Below the pieces are notes generated by a model. It searched no databases and was not told the origin of the DNA. It worked only from the letters and a program-made list of their open reading frames with translations. A program made the translations under genes and the position numbers. Shown here one piece after another: positions 22,371 through 35,600 of a DNA stretch of 64,000 nucleotides (its first letter is position 1; every line of letters starts with the position of its first letter). Source of the DNA: Moniliella sp. 'wahieum' (lineage: Eukaryota; Basidiomycota; Moniliellomycetes; Moniliellales; Moniliellaceae); the NCBI GenBank assembly GCA_003971905.1, contig RSEE01000046.1, forward strand, positions 310,001 through 374,000, given 5' to 3'.

Positions 22371-23985
22371 AGTAGAAGGTGCGGTCACCCTAGGCCAGCG
22401 GTGCTGGGACAATATCATCCGCCCCGATTGACAAAGTCAATCAAGGACCCATATTGCAAAGGGGGGAAAGAAAAATGTCGACATGGGACCAGGACCGGCC
22501 AATGTGCTTGGGCAAACGTTCGTTCAAGGGGTGTCCTGTCGGACCACACTAATGGAAGAAGATGGTCGTTCGAAGGAAGGGACTCCATATTGCCTGTTCT
22601 TGACTGACGCCTTCTCCCTGATTGTAAACAAGCTTACAGACCAACGTATACGCTGGGTTCTTGGTTGTGGATGTAGCGTTTGGGACTATGTCCCCTTCGT
22701 AAAAGTGTGCCAAGTGGATGGCAGTGTCAAGGGAGTCTCGAGCCATCTTCCCGCCAGTAAGTATTGATCGTGAGGCCCGAACCACACGTGTTCCAGTTCT
22801 TGCGAGGGCGCTCTTGCGAGACAGGAGAGCCATGTGTCAATCCGACTTGCACAGATATGGAAAGTGAGTCACTTGGCAAAAACGGGGGAGCATGGACTTG
22901 CAATGGTTCGTACCTGGCTTGCATTTTGGTGGTTCATGGTGCGGTGGAGCGGATGCGATTTCACCTACACATGCGTTTCCTTCTGTTGGATTGAGGGGGA
23001 AAGGGGCGGGGGGAACGAATGGGTGTCGACCTGGACTGAGTGGGGTAATGCTTTCCCCATCCCGAGGCGGCGGGCAGCATATGAGGTGAGGTTCATTGAC
23101 GTTTGTTCTCCCTCCTCTCTATTGAGCGAGAGACTCACCCCGTATGGATCAAAGAAGGGAGGCGGGACGAACTCGAAGTCCATGTGTCCCGGAGACGCAG
23201 AAAACAGAGGGATGAATGCTGTAGTGGAAGCGGATAGGACTGGTGAGAGGGTGGCAGTCTCGTCACTACTCAGTTGTCCCTGCTGGACTGGACCGATGCG
23301 TGCGAGGTGGTCAGAGGTAGTAGGCGGTGCGGTGGTGGGAGCAGAGCGTGCTGACCAGCACAAGACGGGGTGGCGTCGTCATCGATCATCCGAGCTGGGC
23401 CGGGGGGGGGGCCCGATTGAAGCTTCAATCGAAAGGCAGAATAGGGGGTGCTTGGCTATAGCCTCGGTGTAGAAGAGCTCCGGGGCGGGCCGAGGGGTGT
23501 GGCCATTAATCGAGCTTACTCATTCTGATCTGATCCACTTAAAACAGGCAGGCCGACGCTGATCCTTTTGAACGTTGCAGCTGCCCACCTGGGGGAGGCC
23601 ATGTGGGGCCCCACCACGGCGGGTGCTGCGGTGCAGGCGAGTGCCCCAAGCAACCCCCCTTCGACCATCCAACACGCCCTGCTTTCCAACGGTCGCCGAA
23701 CGCCATCCCGCGTAGCGCGCACCCCCCCCACCCCACCCCTCACACCTCCCCTCCACCTCCACCTCCACCATCTGAACGGCGGCTATGGCCAAAGCAAGGC
23801 ATCAGGGTGTGCAAAAAGGCCGGGTGGAAATGTTGAAACTTGGACGACTCGCTGTTGCTAGCCTACTAAATCGGCGAGACGCCCCATGCGTTGCACCCGA
23901 TCCGGCGGCGCTAAATTTTTTAGCATCGGGTGGCAGCGCAGCGAGCCCACTCTGGGTCCTGTCGACGACACCTGCCGCCAGCACG
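22371..23985. other. Divergent region between kinase and SPB4
   Basis: It probably contains the 5' part of the kinase gene (minus, roughly 22400-23400) and the SPB4 promoter. GTGAGT and GTAAGC donor-like sites are present on the minus strand, but I could not assemble a convincing exon chain. A G10 run lies at 23402-23411. Confidence 0.4.
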
Positions 23986-26724
23986 ATGAGCACTGCCGAC
24001 AACGCCTGGCAGCGACTGGGCTTGCCGGCTTGGTTGGCCGACCACCTGGTCTCCGCTGTGGGCCCCGTCCCAACAGCCGTCCAGGCATCGGCGGTCCCCC
24101 TCCTCCTCCGCGGCAAAGACATTGTTGCCGAGGCGGCTACGGGCAGCGGCAAGACGCTCGCCTTTGCTACGCCTCTTGCTGCGCTTCTGGCCAAAAAGCA
24201 GAATCTCTCCATGCTGTCGCTGCCGAAGCTGAAAGCGCTTCCCGCAAAGAAAAGCTGGAGGAAATCCGCGAGCGCGCTGCCTTCTATGGAGAGGCCCTCC
24301 CTCGGAGTCTGAAGAAGCTGGCTTGACTGCCCCCCTACCTACTCCCTCGGAGCGCCGCTCGAACCGGTCCTTGATGGCGGTCATTGTAGCTCCCACTCGT
24401 GAGCTTGCTCGACAGATCCATGGGGTCGTTTCCGATGTGCTCAAGGCTCACCGAGCACGGCACTCGAGGCTGGGTACTTGGCTCGTAAGAACAAGCGCAT
24501 CCAAGCGGCCATCAAGGCCTACAAGGGAAAGGGCAAACTTGGGAAAGACGAAGCCGCGGCTTATGTCGAGCGTACCGATGTAGAGCGGATACGGCGCGGT
24601 ATGGCACCTTCGGAAGATCCTGCTGATTCCGAGGCCGATTTGGCCTACCTGCGGTCCACTCCGCCCTTGACTGCTCAGTTGGTTGTCGGTGGCTCGGCGG
24701 GCAGTGGAAATGGTGCGGCCATGTCCCCCGCAGGATTGGTCTCGATACCGCGATGTACGGCCTGATGTGTTGGTCGGCACTCCAGGCCGGATCGTGGCGC
24801 TCTTGTCTCGGCCTGGAAAACATGCGCAGGGGTGGAGCTCCTCGTTCTGGACGAGGCCGATCGAATGTGGACGAGAAGAATGCGGAAGCACTGCAGGTGA
24901 TTATGAATGCACTTCCTACGCAGCGGCGTACGGCTTTGTTCTCGGCGACCATTGCGCCCGTTGTCAATCGCTGGCTGCTATGGGAATGCGCAACCCGGCC
25001 CGGATCAGCGTCGCGGTGCAGGCCAAATCCGCGACGGCAAAGCAACAAGCTACGGCAAACAACAAGCCTGCCACCATTGCAGTACCCTCTACGCTCGAGA
25101 ACTACGCTTTGGTCTGTCGAGAGGAGAACCGACTAACAGAACTGATTCGCATATTGTCTTTTGAAACCAAACTCCCCCTGCCCCATCCAGTTCGGACCAG
25201 CGAGGCCTGAGGCCAAGTGGGGCAGGCAAGGTGATTGTCTACTTTGCCACCTGTGCCAGGTGGAGTACTTTTATCATGCTCTGACCAGGGCCGAGGTCTT
25301 ACCAGGGATCCGGCTCTTTAGCTTGCATGGTCAGCAGAGCCCTATTCGCCGCCGTGCCGTCTTTCACAACTTTGCCCAAGCTCGCGTCCCCGGAAGGGAA
25401 GATGACACGTCGGACGAGCTCTTGGACGCACTGGCCCAGCCGAAGGCGATACGGGGGGTGACGTTACCGGCCGCTCTGGACCTTGCGTATTGCTCTGTAC
25501 GGATGTGGCTGCTCGCGGGTTGGACTTGCCTGGAGTTGGGTGCGTAGTGCAGTTTGATCCGCCTTTGGAACCCGCAACCTTTACCCATCGTGTCGGACGC
25601 ACTGCCCGTGCGGGCCGGACGGGCAGGGCTGTGGTCCTGCTTCATCGTGGACCAGAGGAAGGCTACACTACGTTTTTACGCGTTCGCAGGGTCCCGTTGT
25701 ACCCCTACCCGTACCTGACAGGCAGGGTGAGCGGTCCGACTCGGTCCCTGTTGTAGGGAAGGAACCCGAGGCAGAAGACGAGTATGCACAGGAGCTTCGC
25801 ACAAGGTTACGACAGGTGGCCAAGGATGACCGCAAGTGCACGACTGGGCCATGAAGTCGTTCGTGAGCTACGTCCGGGCGTACAGCAAGCACGAGACTGC
25901 GTTCCTTTTCCGGTCCCGGCTTTGCGCTTACAGGCTCTTGCGCATGCATACGGTTTGCTTCGTCTGCCGGCGATGCCGGAGCTACGAGAAGCGCGCAAGC
26001 GAGCTGCCGCTCGAGCTGAACTGGCAGCTGCAGCCAAGGCTACGGCTACGGCCAAGGTGGCCGACGGCGAGGCGGAGACTGTCGATGCCCAAGGTGGAAC
26101 GGGGCAGGGGACGTGAAGAATGCCAAGGAGGAGAGGAGGCACCCACGTAGCAAGACAGCGAGCCTTCCCCCGAGACAGCAAAGGATGCGTGGATACGACC
26201 AATCAGGCGCCCGATCTCGACTTTGACGATCTCTCTCCTGCGGAGATGGATGCTGTGCTGTACAAGAACGCGGCCAAGGAAGCTAAGCGGCAGCGCGAGC
26301 TGGAGGCCAAGGCAGCCAAGGCAGCCGAGGCAGCAGCCAAGGCAGCGGAGGAAGAGGCGAATAAGGTGCCAAGAAGGGCGCGCCGGTCGCCGAGGGTCCT
26401 CGGTGGTGGTCGGCGCGGCCTGGAGCGACAAGAAGCGGCGGCAAGAAATCAAGCTCAAGCGGCGCACGCTCAAGGCGGCCAAGAGGGCGTGGCGCAAGGC
26501 GCACCCAGGAGGCGGCGGCGCAGGACGCGCAACGAGCAGCCCAGAGCGCCACGCGCGCTCAGACGGCCCATGCGTCCGACTCGGACGACGAGGACGACTG
26601 GGCGGCGGAGGAACGGGCGGCAAAGCGGCGGCGGAAGCGCGGGGGCGCGTTGAGCGACGAGGAGGACGCAGGCGAGGGCACCGGGTCCAAGCGCGCCAAG
26701 GCGGGCTTCTTTGATGATCTGTAA
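23986..26724 (+). CDS. SPB4: DEAD-box RNA helicase Spb4/DDX55, 60S biogenesis
   Basis: ATP-dependent RNA helicase of late nucleolar 60S assembly. From ATG 23986: Q motif region ([28 protein letters not shown]), motif I AATGSGKT, Ia [15 protein letters not shown] (about 24380), [14 protein letters not shown] at about 24845-24860 (LVLDEADRM), SAT (LFSATIA, about 24937), helicase C with [19 protein letters not shown] and [16 protein letters not shown] (about 25588-25635). FLRVRRVPL and the Spb4-type C-terminal domain ([18 protein letters not shown], then [12 protein letters not shown]) separate it from other DEAD proteins. A long Lys/Glu/Ala coiled-coil-like tail includes [16 protein letters not shown] and ends GFFDDL at TAA 26722-26724. 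Upwards of six single-base breaks interrupt the frame. The Met at 23986 fits the family better than upstream Mets. Confidence 0.92.
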
Positions 26725-27178
26725 ACGCGCATATACTCGCTGATGTGTGGATGGGGGGGGGGTTGATGGGGGGGTTGTAGCAAGAGGAGGGAGATGCGGT
26801 GGGGACGCTGGCCAGACTGCGAGAATTGCGCTGCTCTGCTGGTATACGATAGCTGCTATACTAGCGGATGGATCATCGATTAAATACCACCCCTGCATAG
26901 GTGCTCGCCCCGTGCTGATGTCAGCAGGGGCAAGCGGTGGCAAGCGGTGGCTCTGCGGGGGCTGTGGCGAGGCGCCTGGCCCCTCCCCCAGCGCGGCGCC
27001 GCCGATCGGTGACTGTCAGAGCCCATGGCGCCTTTCGACTGCGACCCACGCGGGGGTACGCGCCCCGCTCCCGCACCCACACGGCAGCCTGCTCGGCCAA
27101 AGCGCAAGCCATTGTCACGTCGCCCCCCTCACCACACCACCACCACCACCACCCTCCGCCTTGGTCCTTACTCCCGCC
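26725..27178. other. Spacer SPB4 to FYVE/RING gene
   Basis: It contains G-rich runs (26752-26777) and a CCACCA stretch (27133-27157) just upstream of the next ATG. No gene seen. Confidence 0.5.
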
Positions 27179-29131
27179 ATGAGCACCCTCGACGATCTCC
27201 CGCGGCGACCACCTGTTCTGCGTGGGCCAAGGCGTCCATGTCCCCCCCCTCCACGTGTGGTCAGGCGGTCGCCTCCCCCTCGCGCCCGGCTGTGCGCCTC
27301 CACTACACCCGTCAACGACGAGCACGTTGACAGCAACCTGCCGTCTGCGCAACTGCCTGATCCCTCCCAGTTTACTGATGCTGATCTGTCCGCCTACTCG
27401 TCTCCTTCGTCCTCCTTGTCCGCCAGCGATTCTTCCACCAATTCAGAGCCCAACCAACCCAGCTACCCGCCCGAGACATCCGTCCTCTCTCATCCCACTT
27501 TACCCGCCCTTGCTGCCGTCCCAGCCGCAGATGGTTTTCAGGTTCCTTCCACCTGGCCCATACCCACTGTTTCCTCCCACCTCGAGGAGGACAGGCTGGT
27601 TTCGTTTTCGCTGGACGACCCGCCTTTCCCTGCCCCGCCGCATGCTTCGTCTACTGCGTCTGCCCTGTTCCTACCGATGAGACTCGTCGTGTGTCCCACT
27701 CTGAGCCAGACGTCTTGGGCTCAGCCTTGACTCATATTCCAGCCCCTGATCTTCGTCTCCATCTCGTCCACTTTGAGTTTTGAACCGTCATCCGCATGCA
27801 GCATTTCTCGCCCTACTTCAAGTCTGTGGGACAGGCCATGCCCGATCCTCGGGATGCCCAGTCCCAATCGTCCCCTATCTTGGTTAGCAGCCCCAATCAC
27901 AGCCAAGGTGTGACGAGGGGTCTGTCGGCATCTGTACCAACTGAGCCAGACTCCCCCGAGAGCCGCGTTGATGCAGTCGCGCGCCCCGCACGACTGCCGC
28001 CACCACCACCTGATCCCATATCGGTGCCAGCCCAGTGCACCTGGATGCCTATTTCGCAGCCAGATCACTCGTCCTCTTCATTTCCGACGTCGTTGGCTCC
28101 CTCTCGGCCCGTCTGGCTAGAGGGCCGTGCCGCATGGGAGCCCGATTCGGCCACATCCGAGTGTCATCTTTGCCACCGCATTTTCAGCCTCTTTACTCGA
28201 CGGCACCATTGCCGTTCGTGCGGACGCGTGTGCTGTGCAGAGTGCACTCGTTGTCGGGCGATTCTCCCTCAGCACCTGATTGTGCTTCCTCCCAGTATGG
28301 ATTATGATTCACCCCGCAGCATGGCTTCTTCTGCTCCGACCCACACCCGCAGCATCTCCGTCCCGCCACCTATACCGTCCCCGCCTGACGACACGGAGTC
28401 TGATCCGGTACGGGTGTGTGACGACTGTGCCTGATTCTAGGGCACCAGCCTGTGGAGCCGACTGATCCTTTTCCGCACGCTCTGTTCACCTTCCGGGGCC
28501 ATGCGGACCGCCCCTTCCACCAGGCCCGCGACGGCGCGAAGGCTCGAGCGTTCGAGCAGTTCGACGAGTTACGAAGGGCGGGATCGCAATGCTGTTTCGC
28601 ACTACGTTTCCTCGTACTTGTTTGGACCCCCTTCGACCCCGGTATCCCGCTCTCTCCCCGCCCCGCCCACGCCCACGCACGCGCGCCAGTGCCTTCGTCT
28701 GTGCCTCGTCCCCCCCTGCCGCTCGGCGGCGATGCTAGAGTGTCCCGTGTGTACCTTACCTGTTGCACCGGTGGGGCAGACGGAGCAGCTGGAGGCGCAC
28801 GTGCGAGCCTGCGTCGAGTCCCCACTACCGCCCTGTTGGCCGCCAGTGGGATTCGTGCGCTCCCGCGCAGACGCCTGCTCGGCCGCACCCGCACCCGCAC
28901 CCGCACAACACGCACCAGGCGACCTACTCGCGCTACGCGCCCGACACGCTTGCGCCCGGCAACCGGCTCGTCGGTGACGAGTGCCCGATTTGCATGGAGG
29001 AGTTTGAGGTGGGGCAAGCGGTGGCGCGCATGGCGTGCTTGTGCGTGTTCCACCAGCCGTGCCTCCAAGCTTGGCTCGCTCGCGGCGTCGGGTGTCCCAC
29101 CCATCGCCCACCGTCGCCCAGGTTGGACTAG
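27179..29131 (+). CDS. FYVE plus RING finger protein, Pib1/rififylin-like
   Basis: A PI3P-binding endosomal or vacuolar E3 ligase is the likely role. From ATG 27179 (MSTLDDLPRRPP) a long Ser/Pro-rich N-terminus leads to a FYVE domain at about 28135-28430: CHLCHRIFSLFTRRHHCRSC, GRVCCAECTRC and a final RVCDDC. Downstream come a C2HC finger (CPVCTLPVAP...HVRAC, about 28738-28815), reminiscent of UBZ4, and a RING-type finger (CPICMEEFEVGQAV...CVFHQPCLQAW, about 28981-29075), with a stop at 29129-29131. Stops TGA (28432) and TAG (28438) follow the FYVE. Other frames stay open there, and earlier frame breaks (near 27675) show that base loss is common, so I favour one gene. Two adjacent genes, FYVE and RING, are the alternative. 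S. cerevisiae Pib1 and animal rififylins combine FYVE and RING, which supports the fusion. Confidence 0.68.
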
Positions 29132-29637
29132 GGGGCGGAGGCGCGGGTGGCGTTCTGCATAACTACCACTACTACCACTACGACTGCTATTACTATACAC
29201 CCTGTGTCGGGACAGATGCGTTGGAGGAGTTGGCACAGAGGACATTGGCGCGTGGACGCTTCTGCCTGATATAGGATTTGCGAGGAGGCTGCTGGACGGG
29301 CAAGTGCGTGGGACTAGGTAGGGCCAGCGGTTGTGACAGATGTGTGACGTGGGGCCGTGTGCGTGCCGCCTGGTACGTAGCACACATCACCTGCGTCACA
29401 TGTGGCATGGCTTGTTCCCGCGCGCTGGGGTGCGCATGGATGGCGGCCTGCGGCGTGGCTCTGCCTGCCTCTCTTTTGGCCACTGCTGCCTGCCTCGCCC
29501 ACGCTGCCTTGCATCGCCGCCACCGCCATCACCGCCACCGCCACCGCCACCGCCATCGCCACCATCTCTGCCGTGGCCTTTGTTGCGACCACCGCAGCCT
29601 CCTCTCCTCCGCCCGCGGGCGTGCACGCGTTCTGAAC
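29132..29637. other. Spacer and 5' UTR of FMP27
   Basis: It contains a CCACCG/CCATCG repeat at 29516-29570. No separate gene seen. Confidence 0.5.
29516..29570 (+). repeat. CCACCG hexamer/trinucleotide repeat
   Basis: Near-perfect CGCCAC/CGCCAT units just upstream of the FMP27 start, probably 5' UTR. Confidence 0.85.
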
Positions 29638-32600
29638 ATGATCCCGTCCTCCCCCCCACCTGCCCCCTCTGTGCCCAACAGCAGCCTCGAGCTGGGCTGG
29701 ACCGCCACCACCTTCGCTGTCTTGGTCGCTGCGTTGGGCGCGTATTTGTTTGGCACCCGCAGTCTCCTCCTCTTCCTCGTTCTCATTGCCCTTGCAGTCG
29801 TCTTCCGCTTTACCATCCCCTACGTCACCCCGCGCGCGATTGCCTTGGCCATCCGCCCCCATGTCCACATCGGCCGCATCGGCGCCCGCGGCATCCACCG
29901 CCTCACCTCACCCTGGCTTCCGCTGAGTTGCACGTCGAGCACATTGCCCTACGTGTGAACAGATCTGGTACGCATCCCCTCTTCTGTCTGTACCCCCCCC
30001 CGGACTGAATTGCATCTGATCCATGTCCTGCCCTGCCTTTGAATCAGCCCCGGCCGCGGAGCAGCCTCCGGTCGTTCCATCGAACTCGAGCCCAGATACA
30101 GAGGGGGACGAACATACGAAAACAGTGCCCCATACGCCTCACCGTGGCTCACTTTGATCGTCAAGAACGCTCGTATTTACCTTCACCCAGACAGCCAACC
30201 TACCCCCACGCAGAGGCCTTCTTCTACCCGGAACAAAGCTTCGGTCTGGCGTAGCATCGCAACATGCGTCCCGCGCCCAGTGTTGATTGCTGCAGGGAAG
30301 TGTGCCTCGGTGGCGAGTAAATTGGTTGCTGCGGCTCTGCGAGCGTCGATGCACGCTCTTCCTTTTGCTTCCCGCGTGATCGACATTCGTCTCGAAGGCG
30401 GCGAGATCATTATGGGTCCCGGCGGGCAAGTCGGTTCAAGGGGGTATCGAAGTGGATCGCTCCCCCCGTCATCACAAGGATCACTCAGGCTCGTGTGGCG
30501 GCTACGTACACACTCTCAGGCCCGGTCTACTCCCTCCAAGGTGACCGCAACCACTTGGCTTTCCCGTTTGCCAGCTGGCACGCTGTCGATCCAGTTGTTT
30601 ATCACCACCGTCGCAACATACACCACGACAGCGTTGGCTGAGTTGAACGTCCCCGCGGACAAGCGATCTCTTGAAGCGCTCTGGACTGTTCCCGGAGAAC
30701 ACCCTGGCTGTCATCCGCGCACGGGACAGCAACCATCTCACCCTGGCACACTCTCTTCGGGGATGCCCAACACATCCCATGCGAACAACGAATCATCTTT
30801 GCCCCAGACACCACGAAGGCAACCTTGTCCCTCCGTGTCGGAGATCCAGATGTACCAAAGTTGAGCACGCCTCGCGGCCGGTCTCCCAGCCCCCAATACC
30901 CGACCGGGCCCGGTGAAACTGGATGTCCGCTTGGCCCCAACAGTGGTTGGCGTGGACGCGCTCCACCTCTTGGCCCGCAAGCCAACCATGGATCCAAAGC
31001 CGGCCAAGCCAGCTCCCTTGCGTCCACCATCATCGGGATTGTATGATGCTGTCACGGCATTGGAAAGGGCTTCTCTGTCTCTTCCTTTCGTACGGCATTC
31101 TCTTCGATTCTGGGCCTGCTTCCACTGGAACAGGCGGGTTTCAGGCTTTGGCGTCTGATGTTCGATCGGCAAAGGTGGCCGTGCGGCGGGCTGCTCCCGA
31201 CGAGCCTCTCTGTGTTCATGGCTCGAAACTTCTACCGTCACAGCCCCCGACCGAGCAAGAACTGACCAAGCGCCGGGCACAGCAGTTGCGCCATCTGCTT
31301 CGCTCGCCTCTCGCAACCTCCACAATCGGTTGGCCGTTCTCGAGGCTCCCTATCCCACTTGCCCCGGCCGCATAGGCTTGGACGAAAATCTCCGCGCCCC
31401 ATACCACCCATCTTGTTGCATGGCACGTTGTCTATGCAAGCCGTCCAAGTCCGTCTGGCCCCGGGGGGGGTCTGTGCTGCCTCAATTGGGCCGATCCAAA
31501 TCACGTCGGCGGTTTCCATCCCGGCGCGCATGTTACTCCCGCCTCGAGTGGAGCGGAGCCGACGCTGGTCCACCGTCCAGCAGATCACCCTCTCCCGTCC
31601 CTCCCGTCCCATCTTCGTCACGCCGATCGAGGCGGAACCAGATCCTTCTTGGGACAGGCCTGAGCCACACGATTACCCCCAATGCACTGTCTATACGGAT
31701 GTGGCGGTTGACAAGGCAAAACTCTGTCTTCCCGAACCGCTTCTGGCCATTCTTCGGGCACGTGAACATGCCAAGCCACGTCGCAGCTCCCCTCCCCCTC
31801 CCTCTGGCTCTCCCACAGTCCGATTACCACAACTCCACCTGGGCTTGCATATCGGGGAGGTGTCAATGGAGACGGAACTTCCTGCTCCACCTCCAGCGAC
31901 AGCCCCCGCTGTCCCGACGGAGTCCAAGTCGCACCGCCGTCGACGTTCTCGTACATTGTCTGTGGGGCGACAGCTGACTCGGCTCACTCTTCCTTCGGTG
32001 GATCTGGCTTTGCATGGACACTTTGCCCCGGCACCAACTCAGCGCGATGAGATGTGCTCCTTATCCCAGTATGTGTTTGACACCCACGCTCAATTGGGAC
32101 CGTGGAACTGTTGGGAGGGCCACAGGGAGGGTCTGTGTTCACCTCACTGGTCCGTGTCCCGCTCATCGAGGCGCGGTGCTCAGGTGCGCGAGGCCTCCTA
32201 TCCTCGTTGCAGCCAGTGGGTCTATTGCCCCCGGGTTCAGGTCCGTCCACGGGGGGTGGCCCATCCATCGACTGCCTGTAGTTGCGTTGGACAGGGCGAA
32301 ATCTCGTCCCATACCCTCATTGAGGGATTGACCCTTCGCGTCAACAACTCAGACGCTTGGGACGTCCTGGCAGCTATGGTTCTGGGATTGGCTCGCCTGC
32401 CTCGAAGGATGTAACCCCTACTGTGTCGGCTGAGACTACGGCAGGATGGGCGTTGCGCAAGTACGTCCATACCTTGGCTCTGCGTGATGCGGAACTGGTT
32501 TTGGCTACGGTGGACCAGGCCCGGTCTCCTTCCTCGGTGGGTGTCAGCGTCTTCCTTGCTCGTGCTACGCTCGAAACGGCAAAATGCCCTGTTCGTCCCT

Positions 32601-35600
32601 CCAAGACACCTCGCTTTTCTTGGGACCCGCGCCAAACGTTCGGGTTGGAACAAACTGCTTTGGATCGAGCTGCTACCGTGACTGGGGTCTACGGGCCTCG
32701 CACCTCAACCACACTGCTCACTTTCAACGGGTTAAGTTGAGTGCTGTGCAGCCAGAAGCGGTCGTTCCGGATCTGGACCCGGATTGCACCCCGGTACCCA
32801 TCGACCCTTCCGACAAACCATCTTTGATTTGCCCAGCACCGCCTCATCCTCACACTCCGTCCTGTTTTGGCAGAGAAGCAGCGGCATATTTACGCCAGCC
32901 GACGGGCCGAACGCCCACTGGATTTGGGTTGGAAGACCAGTCGCTAGTCAGCTTCAACATCGACTTGGCCGAGCCGCTGGGCCTGTTCATCCGATTAAGT
33001 CATATTTACTGTCTCTTGATGGCCGGGGCGGGGCTGCGACGAATTGCCGGCTTGCGCAAGAGCCTCTCCTCTCCTGCTCCTATCGATCCAGAGAACACTC
33101 GCCTTCCCCTCCCCCTCTGTGGAATCGGGTGAGTCTACGCCTCGGGGGAGACGCCCACGCCCCTCAAGCGAACGTGGGAGGTAAATGTGACGGTGCGTCA
33201 CATTAACATCCCCATCTCATTGCCATTGGGCATGGAGTGCTTTGTTGGTGCTCGTGGGCTCCGAGCCGTGTGGCGACCACACACACCCTTGCAGGTCCAT
33301 TGGGAGGAACTTGTTGGTGCTCCCAAGCGAATCCACCCGCCGCCGATTGGCGGGGCCAACTTGCCATTCGAATCCACGTTTAGTGAGATGGTTCGTAACA
33401 AGAATGGAACGGCCGTTGTACGCTTCCCCTTGTTCCAGGGCGGTACCCAACCGGCTATCACCGTCAATGGGGACAGTTTGCTGTTGTCCATCCCTTACAA
33501 CTACCGTTGTATGAGTTGGTGGACGCCACGACGGTGAGCATCAAGGCGATCAAGCAATTGGTTCACGAGATTCTCTTGGGCCATTCGGGCAACTGGTTGT
33601 CGCCCACCGAGCAAGCGCCTATCCGAATGCCTCGAATCCAATTGGCGTTTGCCCAAGTCGTCCTAGAAGGCGAGGATGACCCATTCGAATCGGCCTTGGG
33701 ACGAATCCTGTGTGCGGGTAAGCAGGAGGTTTGCGTCGCCTCGAACGCGCAGCCGCCTTTGACGACAAGATGACAGAAGTCTTCAAGCACACACACAATG
33801 GCTCTTCTCGTCCCAGTTCCACTTCCACAGGGGTGAGCACGTTGGCATCCAACCCCCCTCCGGTGGATCCTGCTACGATTGTCCGCGAAGCTGCCTCCCG
33901 CCTTGCCGAGTACGACGCAATCTCGTGGATGAGGCGAATTCGAACCGTGACGGAAATTCAACAACAGCGCGAAGTTTCCTTCCGCTCCCGTTTGTTCCAG
34001 CGTACCCCGACTCGCAGCCATAACCGGTCCCACATGGTGCGGCCGGTCAGCCGGATCAGGACCAAGGAAAAGGACAAGAGTATGGCGCCATCCGTGGTTC
34101 GTCGACGTGGTCTCACGCCCCGCTGCCCCTCCTCTGTTCCGTATGGTCTTTTCCAATCCCTTGATCAACCTGTCTGAGCCGTTGTTTTCCCGTGAGAACA
34201 CGCGTGCGTTTATCACCAAGCACGGGGGACCCATTCCCCTCACTTGCGGTTCGCGATCTGTGTCCCGTTTCATTTCCATTGGGAGATGGACGAGGCGCTG
34301 ATGCAGATTCGCGATTACCCTCTCCCCTTGGTCCATGTCTCTTCCGATATCGCTGTTTCGGATTCATCGGGCGACCGGACACGCACCTGTACCTGGGTGA
34401 TGGAGGGCGACATTTGCATCGCTGAGCAAATGGGCGGTCCCGAGTCGACACGGTATGTGCCTGCCTCCATTTGGGGTCGCTTTCGGCACAGAGCCCGCAC
34501 CTGGCCTCGTATACGATCAGTGTTCCCAAGGTCTCCTTGCCTACCAAGTGGTTTGGTGCACCGGTCGTGACCATCCGAAGTGGCCGGCCCTTACATGTAT
34601 CGTGGGGTGCAAGCTACCAGGCGGCGGTGGCAGACATGGTCCGAACGTTTGACTCTTTCTCACGACCTCCTACTGACCCTTCCCCAAAATTGGTTTCTGG
34701 GACAAACTTCCCCTTCTCTTTCATGGAGAACTTTCGTTCGTTTCCCCCCACCGAAGGGGAACGGCAAGGAATGTCGCAAAGTGGAGTTCGTCTGTACCTC
34801 AAGGTTGCGGGATCCGTACGCTCTCGATGGGTATGGCGCTGGCTGGGTCATGTTGGCACAAGGGCGTTACCGTCACCTTTGGCCGCGACAATCCAGAGAA
34901 AGAGGTGCTGCAGTTCAAGTCGAGCAAGTTTATCCTTGGCATTCCCGACTTGACCTCCTATGGTCCCGATGGTGCTGCAAGCCAGGAGGCTCAGCGATCG
35001 AGCCAAGGTCTTGGCATCGACATCGGCCCCACTTCTCCTGCTGGATTCGATTTGCACCCAACCCACTCTTTGGCTGGTCTGCCCATTCTTAATGCGTACG
35101 GGACGGACATGAGCTGGCACGAGATCGATTTGCGCCTTCAAAAAACGTCTGGCACTTGGCCGGAGTCGTCACCTGGGGACTGGGCTTCCGTCTTGAACGT
35201 ACGTGCAGCAAGTGGGACTGTCGCAACACGCCACGTTGCCAAGGCGAACCCTTCAACCGCAAGTGCCGGTTCTGGGACCACATCTCCCACTGGCAAGTAG
35301 TCACCAAGGCACCTGACTACCTTAAAATCGGCCTGTGGGAACGCGTATGTTAGCCGCTGTTCTTCTGCTTCGGGTAACTGACTTGGATATGTTTTTTTAC
35401 AGCGGGACTCGTACATGGGTTGGCGCCACGACCACATTCATTTCACCATTGGGGTGCGCTCGCATGAAGTGGCGAAACCTGCGTCGGACACCAAGGCTAA
35501 CAGCCTGCACATCACGCCGTTGACTTCGGCTCACTTTTGGGCATGGATGAACTTGTATCGCAGCTCCTTGGGTCTGCCGATTCGGCAAGGCAAGCTGTTT

